Source of the DNA: Sodiomyces alkalinus F11
Taxonomy: Eukaryota > Ascomycota > Sordariomycetes > Glomerellales > Plectosphaerellaceae
Length of the DNA stretch: 64,000 nucleotides
NCBI RefSeq assembly: GCF_003711515.1
Contig: NW_021167080.1
Span: 6,475,282-6,539,281, forward strand
Direction: 5' to 3'
The notes under the pieces were generated by a model that did not search any database, was not told the origin of the DNA, and saw only the letters and a program-made list of their open reading frames with translations. The position numbers and the translations under genes were made by a program. Shown piece by piece: positions 60,101-64,000 of the stretch (position 1 is the first letter of the stretch; the number at the start of each line of letters is the position of its first letter).

Positions 60101-62150
60101 TATTCCGGGGCGCGACGGTGGAAAAAGACGATAACCACTAACGGGTAGCCGTGGATACCCCTAGGGGGTGCCCGGTAGCCGTACGCCTATTAGCCGCGCG
60201 CCTATTACCCGCGAGCCTATCTATTATAAGAACTATTATAAGCCTTTATAAGACCGAGAAGGTGTAGAACGATAATGCATGAAAGGCGTTCTTTAACGCT
60301 AGAAGGACTTATAACCCTACACGCACGAGGAAGTAAGCTATAGATAACGGCGATATTGGCGCTATAGATCCCTCTCCCTTTAACGCCTCTTAGCCGCTAT
60401 TATATATAACCCGCGAGGATCTCCCGCATCTACTAAACTATTACCGCGATATACGCCTTTACTCGTTACGGGAGCGGTAGTTATAGGCTAAGGGGGAATA
60501 CCTTAAGGGCTACCGATAGATAGGCTACTAATAAGAGGTAGGTAGTAAGTAGGCTAAGTAATAAGTCCTCGTCTATAGATAGGTATACATCTATAAGTTT
60601 AATAAGAAGGACACCCTCCTTAAGTATAAGGCACGCCTTATAGTACAAGGGGATTAATAAAAATAGTTAGAAACTAAAGATAACTACGCTGCTATATTAG
60701 CCTCGCGGTTTTTCCGTATACTGATAGTAATCGCCGCCCGATTTAACCTAGAGATAAGGTAGTTCGACGCTATTAACGTGTTCGTTAATACTAGTCTTAA
60801 AGAGGAAGTGTTTATAAAGATACTGTAAGGCTATAAAGTGCTAGGTAAGGTATTACTACTACGGAAAGCCCTCTTTAGTTTAAGGGTATCGCTACTACTA
60901 TAGTAAGAGGAATTTAGCGGTATACTATAAAGGATAGGATTTACCGCCATGCCTAATAACCCCTGTATTATAATCCGCGATAGTTTAATCCTATTCTTCT
61001 ATATCGACGATATTGGACTTATCTACTATAGGGATTGTAAGACTAACACTAATAACCTTAAGGCTGCCCTTAAGCGAAGCTATAGGTTATCAGGAGGCGA
61101 CGAAATCCGTTAGTTACTAGGAAGTAAGGTTCTAAGGGATAAAGCAATATATAGGTTATAGTTATTATAATCCTTTTACGTGGAGAAGATCGCGGTTAAA
61201 TACTACGTAGATATTCTCTGCCGAAAACTACTAAAGGTCCTATTATTAATTATAAAGCCGCTAATACTACGTGATACTATACACGCATCGATTCCCGAGG
61301 TCCGCTAGTATTAGGGTATAATAGGTTTAATTCTATATACCACTATTGTGATAAGACCCGATATCGCGTTCGCCTACTCAAAGCTTTCCTAATATAATAT
61401 TAACCCCTCCTCTAACTATCTTAAGAGGGCTTAATAAGTACTGCTATTCTTATGTTTCATAAGGCATTACTACCTAGAATTCTATAGTGATAGACTCTTC
61501 CTAACTGTAAACGACGCGTCCTTCGGGGATAATCTAGACCGTAAAAGCTCACAAGGATACGCGATAAAGCCTTTTAGCTGTACTATTAACTAGAAGGCGG
61601 GTAAGTAACCGACCGTTATAACGTCGTTAACAGAATCGGAATTCCTCGCTCTTATAAAGGCCGCTAAGGAGACGTTATTTATTAGTCGGATACTAAGGGA
61701 TCTAAAGCTTTAGTTAGATTAATAATAACTATAGCTATACTACGATAATTAGTAAACTATTAACCTCGTTAATAAGAAGGTATAACGCCTACGAATAAGA
61801 CTACGGTATATCGATATTTATAACTAGTAGACGCGCTAGTTAGTATAGTACGGTCTTTTTAAGGTTATATACATTAATACGAAGGATATAATCACGGACG
61901 GGTTAATCAAGGTATTACCGGAGGCGGGGATTAAACGACTATAATACTAGCTTAATTTAACAGATTAAAAGAATTATATTAAGTAGTCGAAATAACTATA
62001 CGAAGAGATTAAACGCGCTAAAGCCGTGGTCGTAGCGATAATAAAGGCCCCTAAGGGCATAGTAGATCCGATAGATATAGATCCGATTAAGTAAATCAAG
62101 CTAATCAGAATCGAGGAACTAATTAAGATAGAATTAAAGTAAACGGTTAA
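57123..62150 (+). pseudogene. CopA copy B Gag-Pol relic, second part
   Basis: Continues CopA after GypB and parallels 31864-36780 of copy A throughout. Protease remnant AILDLGSLIHVCNN lies near 58287-58330, better kept than in copy A. Integrase covers about 58480-59450. A long repetitive linker spans 59790-60010 (TAITIGED, AIAITTGKDN units) and runs into a stop-free stretch 59866-60141. RT: KARLIVQGD near 60627-60652, NVFVNTSLKEE, the active site FYIDDIGL near 60990-61020 (VDD changed to IDD). RNase H: TVNDASFGDNLDR near 61507-61545, ESEFLALIKAA near 61636-61670, and LRYIDIYN near 61800-61825. It ends near 62150, before the purine tract. Confidence 0.9.
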
Positions 62151-62281
62151 ATAGGGCGGATTTAGATCCCTTTTACAAGGGCGTTTTCCCTTAACTATTG
62201 ATTTTACGATAGGAAAGTTAAGAGTGTTTGGTTTAAACCGAAGCCTCTAATTAGTTAGTTAACCTAGGAAGACCCACCTTA

Positions 62282-62293
62282 ACTAAGGGGGTG
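62282..62293 (+). promoter_or_regulatory. CopA copy B polypurine tract
   Basis: ACTAAGGGGGTG directly before the 3' LTR, as in copy A. Confidence 0.7.
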
Positions 62294-62558
62294 TATCGTA
62301 TAGGTATACGGACCACGACATGGTCTATAAGGGATCTACACCTAACTAAGGGCTTCGGGCCTCGGGTATTAGGATATAATAAGGGCGGATACCGGAAAAG
62401 ACCGGATAGGATCTAAATAATATAATACCTATAATAGAGTCTTCACTAACTAAATTAAGGATATAAGAGACTTATATAGATATAACTTAATATAATACAT
62501 TTACACGAGATTTCTACTCTACTAAGTTAATTATATAAGTGCTATTTAACGTGCGACA
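62294..62558 (+). repeat. CopA copy B 3' LTR
   Basis: 265 bp, starts TATCGTATAGG and ends GTGCGACA (unmutated CA end). It lacks about 20 bp near its start compared with copy A (AGGGGGGATCC region). Confidence 0.92.
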
Positions 62559-63550
62559 GGAATTCCCTTTTAGCGTAGTGGTATATTATTAAGATACGAT
62601 ATAATTATCAGATAAAGCGTAGTCGAAATTATTATAAAATAGGTTAAAATTAATTAAGGTAATTATATACTATTATAACGATATCGGATCGTTAGGGAAC
62701 CGCTACTACTATATTTTATATAGTGCAGATTCTATAAGCGTCCACCCCGATTATAATCTTAGTAATCCGGCCCGATATATAATCGAAAAGACTATAGTCT
62801 ATTCGATAGTGTATACAGTAGGTTAGTACTTAGGTAGCTTATTATGCCTTACGGGCCCCACCGTTTACTGGCAAAATAGTCATCTTTACTGGCTCCCTAG
62901 TAAGGCCCAAAAAAACACGAGACGTCAAATCACTATCACATCACACTAGCGCCGTCGTCTTTTCTGGTTATGCAAACTTATTCCCCGATATAGTATGGAT
63001 AGAATGCTAGACAAACTTGAAACTTGGCGACCATGCACACGGAACCAACAAGGGACCCGCCTCCCCGGGCCCCGGGCCTCCGGTGTCCGATATGATAGGG
63101 CCCGATAGCGGTTGGCGCTCGTGATCGAGCGATAACCATTGCGCTCAAACCACCCCTTGGTTCCTTCTTCCTGCTTAAGAAATTGAATGAGGCGCGAGTG
63201 CACTGGCTCCTCCTTTTCGACTATTGCCCATTCGATCCTCGGAATGATTTACGAGAAACGAGCGAGCCGTGCACTGGCGGGAGCCCGAGCGGGATAGCCG
63301 GGTCGGCATATCACCGTGGTCGAGCCATCGCTCTTATCAGTCGAGTTATTCGTATTTACGAAGTAACTAAGTTACGACGTAATAGTTATTATCTAATTAC
63401 TAATATGCTTCAGACCTTGCGTTAATCGATCTAGAACCGAGAGAGAAACGTACCGCCTTTTCCCTCCCTTGCATTACCAGCAACCAACTATAGGAAACAC
63501 GAAACGAACTACCGCCGGGAACTAGAACAGGACGACTGCGACGCTGGCCT
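62559..63550. other. Mostly low-RIP unique DNA, no assignable gene
   Basis: 62559-62840 is RIP-like. It includes a tRNA-like stretch at 62563-62640 with an A-box-like TAGCGTAGTGG and a B-box-like GTAGTCGAAAT about 45 bp apart. From about 62845 CpA and TpG return and GC rises (GGGCCCCGGGCC near 63080). Two divergent frames of about 80-85 codons (minus 63203-62946, plus 63183-63425) overlap and show no domain, so no gene is called. Short inverted words CCTTAC (62847) and GTAAGG (62900) bracket two copies of TTTACTGG. Confidence 0.45.
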
Positions 63551-63636
63551 TATCGCACGTTAAAAGGCACTTAGATAATTAACATAGTAGAGCAGAAATC
63601 TCGTGTGTGTGTTATGTTAAGTTATATCTAGGAGAG
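63551..63636 (-). repeat. Inverted CopA LTR fragment
   Basis: Reverse complement of the terminal 86 bp or so of the CopA LTR: plus strand starts TATCGCACGTTAAAAGGCAC and runs to CTAGGAGAG, where copy C begins. It keeps a GTGTGTGTGT run matching (CA)n of other LTRs. Confidence 0.88.
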
Positions 63637-64000
63637 TGTCGCATAGGCACACGGACCATAACGTGGTCCATAGGGGATCCAGGGGGGATCCACGCTATAA
63701 CTAAGGGCTTCGGATATCGGGGACCTCGGGCATCAGGATATAATAGGGGCGGATACCGGAAAAGACCGGATAGGATCTAAATAATATAGTATCTATAATA
63801 GAGTCTTTACCACCTAAATCAAGGGTATAAGAGACTTATATAGATATAAGTTAATATAATATATATACACGAGATTTCTGCTCCACTAAGTTAATTATCT
63901 AAGTGCCTTTTATTATACGATAGTTATAAGCCCGGTTTATAACGCCTAAACGATAAATATTAATAAGGCTACCCCTATTCTACTATAAAGAAGTAATTAT
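63637..64000 (+). mobile_element. CopA copy C, 5' end only
   Basis: 5' LTR 63637-63922 (starts TGTCGCATAGG, ends ATACGATA), PBS GTTATAAGCCCGGTTT at 63923-63938, then the CopA leader (AATAAGGCTACCCCTATTC) to the window end. Orientation is plus. It is inserted inside an older inverted CopA LTR. Confidence 0.92.

Larger units (their letters stand above)
47746..62558 (+). mobile_element. CopA copy B: 5'-truncated Ty1/copia element
   Basis: Gag from about codon 40 onward (47746), interrupted by GypB (48051-57122), then the rest of Gag-Pol, polypurine tract and 3' LTR (62294-62558). About 5.7 kb of CopA sequence remains. Its 5' LTR, PBS and gag start lie on the far side of the truncated GypA copy 2 and are not found, so the 5' end was lost with the deletion at about 40895. 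The bases after the 3' LTR are GGAAT, with no partner available. Confidence 0.9.

Noticed and set aside
62946..63425. Divergent frames of 85 (minus) and 80 (plus) codons
   Set aside because: Short, overlapping at their starts and without a recognisable domain. They are in unique DNA but not supported as genes.

Overview
The window is a block of fungal repeat DNA, almost certainly from a filamentous ascomycete (Pezizomycotina) that has, or had, repeat-induced point mutation (RIP). CpA is nearly absent and TpA abundant in the repeats, while CpG remains common. Nearly every in-frame stop inside a recognisable retroelement frame is TAA or TAG, as expected from CAA, CAG and TGG codons after C-to-T or G-to-A change. 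I see no intact host gene; almost every coding region is a RIP-damaged retrotransposon relic. Element names used here (CopA, CopC, CopD, GypA, GypB, GypC) are local labels.

Layout. 1-1946: an unidentified RIP-damaged frame open from the window edge (+). 2375-3775 (-): a Ty1/copia-type Gag relic. 4347-7838: CopD, a short LTR element (TSD AGATC) with only a Gag-like frame (-) and a large inverted repeat. 7844-8773: lightly mutated unique DNA. 8774-37205: CopA copy A (Ty1/copia, +, TSD GATCT). Its gag is split by GypA (Ty3/gypsy chromovirus, +, 9494-31692, TSD CACGG). The GypA integrase is split by a Tad-like LINE (-, 14682-28661, 13-bp TSD). The LINE endonuclease is split by GypC (chromovirus, +, 19266-26605, TSD AGGGG). 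A CopC-type solo LTR sits in the GypA gag. 37206-38125: unique DNA ending in an 18-bp minisatellite. 38126-38997: 5' LTR and gag of a GypB-type element (+). 38998-40895: 3' half of CopC (Ty1/copia, -), much less mutated, with about 34 AAT codons in RT. 40896-47745: 3'-truncated inverted GypA copy. 47746-62558: CopA copy B (5' end missing), with GypB (chromovirus, -, 48051-57122, TSD GACGC) inside its gag. 62559-63550: lightly mutated unique DNA. 63551-63636: inverted CopA LTR fragment. 63637-64000: 5' LTR of a third CopA copy running off the window.

How the parts work. CopA and CopD carry a PBS (GTTATAAGCCCGG) matching the anticodon arm of initiator tRNA-Met, the half-tRNA primer of many copia elements. 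The three chromovirus families instead have, just inside the 5' LTR, a T-rich motif whose reverse complement lies in their own LTR, which suggests Tf1-type self-priming. All three also end pol with a chromodomain and carry a degraded antisense frame between pol and the 3' LTR. Together these suggest chromoviruses targeting existing heterochromatin and building this nest, later inactivated by RIP.
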